From an uncultured Pelagibacteraceae bacterium (GTDB lineage: Bacteria > Pseudomonadota > Alphaproteobacteria > Pelagibacterales > Pelagibacteraceae): DNA of 5,893 nucleotides. Under the pieces are notes generated by a model, which saw only the letters and a program-made list of their open reading frames with translations, was not told where the DNA came from and made no database searches. Position 1 is the stretch's first letter. Every line of letters starts with the position of its first letter. The translations under genes and the position numbers were made by a program. The stretch spans positions 1-5,893 of the forward strand of contig CAJXDV010000061.1 in assembly GCA_913052435.1 (NCBI GenBank), in the 5' to 3' direction. Shown one piece after another: positions 5,740 to 5,893 of this stretch.

Positions 5740-5893
5740 CCTTTACAATTGGCAAATAATCAAAATTAGCAGTATCAATTTTTGAAAAATATTTTCTTCT
5801 TATATTCCTTTTTTTATTTAGACCCGCATCAGCTAGGCTTAAAGTTGAACGTCCATATCTATAATTTGTATAATCAATAGATTTCATCAGACT
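5732..5893 (-). CDS. umuC: UmuC-like DNA polymerase V subunit, C-terminal end (partial)
   Basis: The minus strand is open from the window edge for 53 codons to a TAA at 5734-5732. The peptide reads SLMKSIDYTNYRYGRSTL, then SLADAGLNKKRNIRRKYFSK and IDTANFDYLPIVKVN. This fits the C-terminal domain of UmuC (DUF4113), whose pattern is roughly a helix with D-x-IN-x-RYGRGT, then an A-A-G segment, MRR-x-x-x-SP-x-YTT and a final DELPVV. UmuC is the catalytic subunit of error-prone polymerase V in the SOS response; the catalytic domain lies outside the window. The Y-family proteins lacking this domain, such as DinB, are less likely. The stop overlaps the GT2 stop by eight bases in convergent orientation. 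Confidence 0.75.
   Translation of the reverse strand, partial: SLMKSIDYTNYRYGRSTLSLADAGLNKKRNIRRKYFSKIDTANFDYLPIVKVN

Noticed and set aside
1..5893. CRISPR array, insertion sequence, tRNA/rRNA gene, phage or defence system.
   Set aside because: No spaced direct repeats, transposase or integrase frames, or RNA-gene folds were seen; coding density leaves little room.

Overview
The window is very AT-rich and gene-dense, with spacers of a few bases, two pairs of convergent genes whose stop codons overlap, and few clear Shine-Dalgarno sites. Together with the gene content (a secreted-signal proteorhodopsin followed by a 2Fe-2S ferredoxin, a thioredoxin-reductase-like flavoprotein and a glutathione transferase), this points to a streamlined marine alphaproteobacterium of the SAR11/Pelagibacterales type. 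From memory, the rhodopsin-ferredoxin-reductase order is also found in Pelagibacter genomes; that was not checked here, and the taxonomic call is an inference.

Layout. Bases 2-34 appear to be the last codons of an upstream gene. A proteorhodopsin gene follows (129-884, +), then a 97-base spacer. Next comes a tight three-gene run on the same strand: ferredoxin (982-1302), TrxR-like ferredoxin/flavodoxin-NADP+ reductase (1307-2326) and a YfcG-type Nu-class glutathione transferase (2333-2965). This run meets a DksA/TraR-family transcription factor head-on (2960-3379, -), with a 6-base overlap. The DksA gene is read from a near-consensus sigma70 promoter in the short divergent spacer. On the other side of that spacer a two-gene envelope glycosylation unit runs on the + strand: a GT39/PMT-type multi-membrane glycosyltransferase (3455-4870) and a GT2 polyprenyl-phosphate glycosyltransferase (4867-5739) that share an ATGA junction. 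The window ends in the C-terminal 53 codons of a umuC-like gene on the minus strand, again overlapping its neighbour's stop codon.

How the parts may work together. The ferredoxin and its reductase would form an NADPH-linked electron-transfer pair, and the adjacent Nu-class transferase is a likely glutathione-dependent disulfide reductase, so the block downstream of the rhodopsin is a redox module. The GT2 enzyme would load a sugar on a lipid phosphate carrier and the GT39 enzyme would use that donor on the periplasmic side.

The most unusual observation is in the rhodopsin. The acceptor Asp, the Thr, the retinal Lys and the His/Trp partners are all present, but the position of the cytoplasmic proton donor (Glu108 of green proteorhodopsin) is Gln113, giving a D-T-Q motif instead of D-T-E. 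That predicts slow reprotonation and a slow pump, a sensor-like role, or a different transport behaviour. Two further points matter for annotation: the DksA start should move downstream of the longest-ORF ATG because the promoter overlaps that ATG, and a terminator-like hairpin with a T-run lies inside the GT2 gene.
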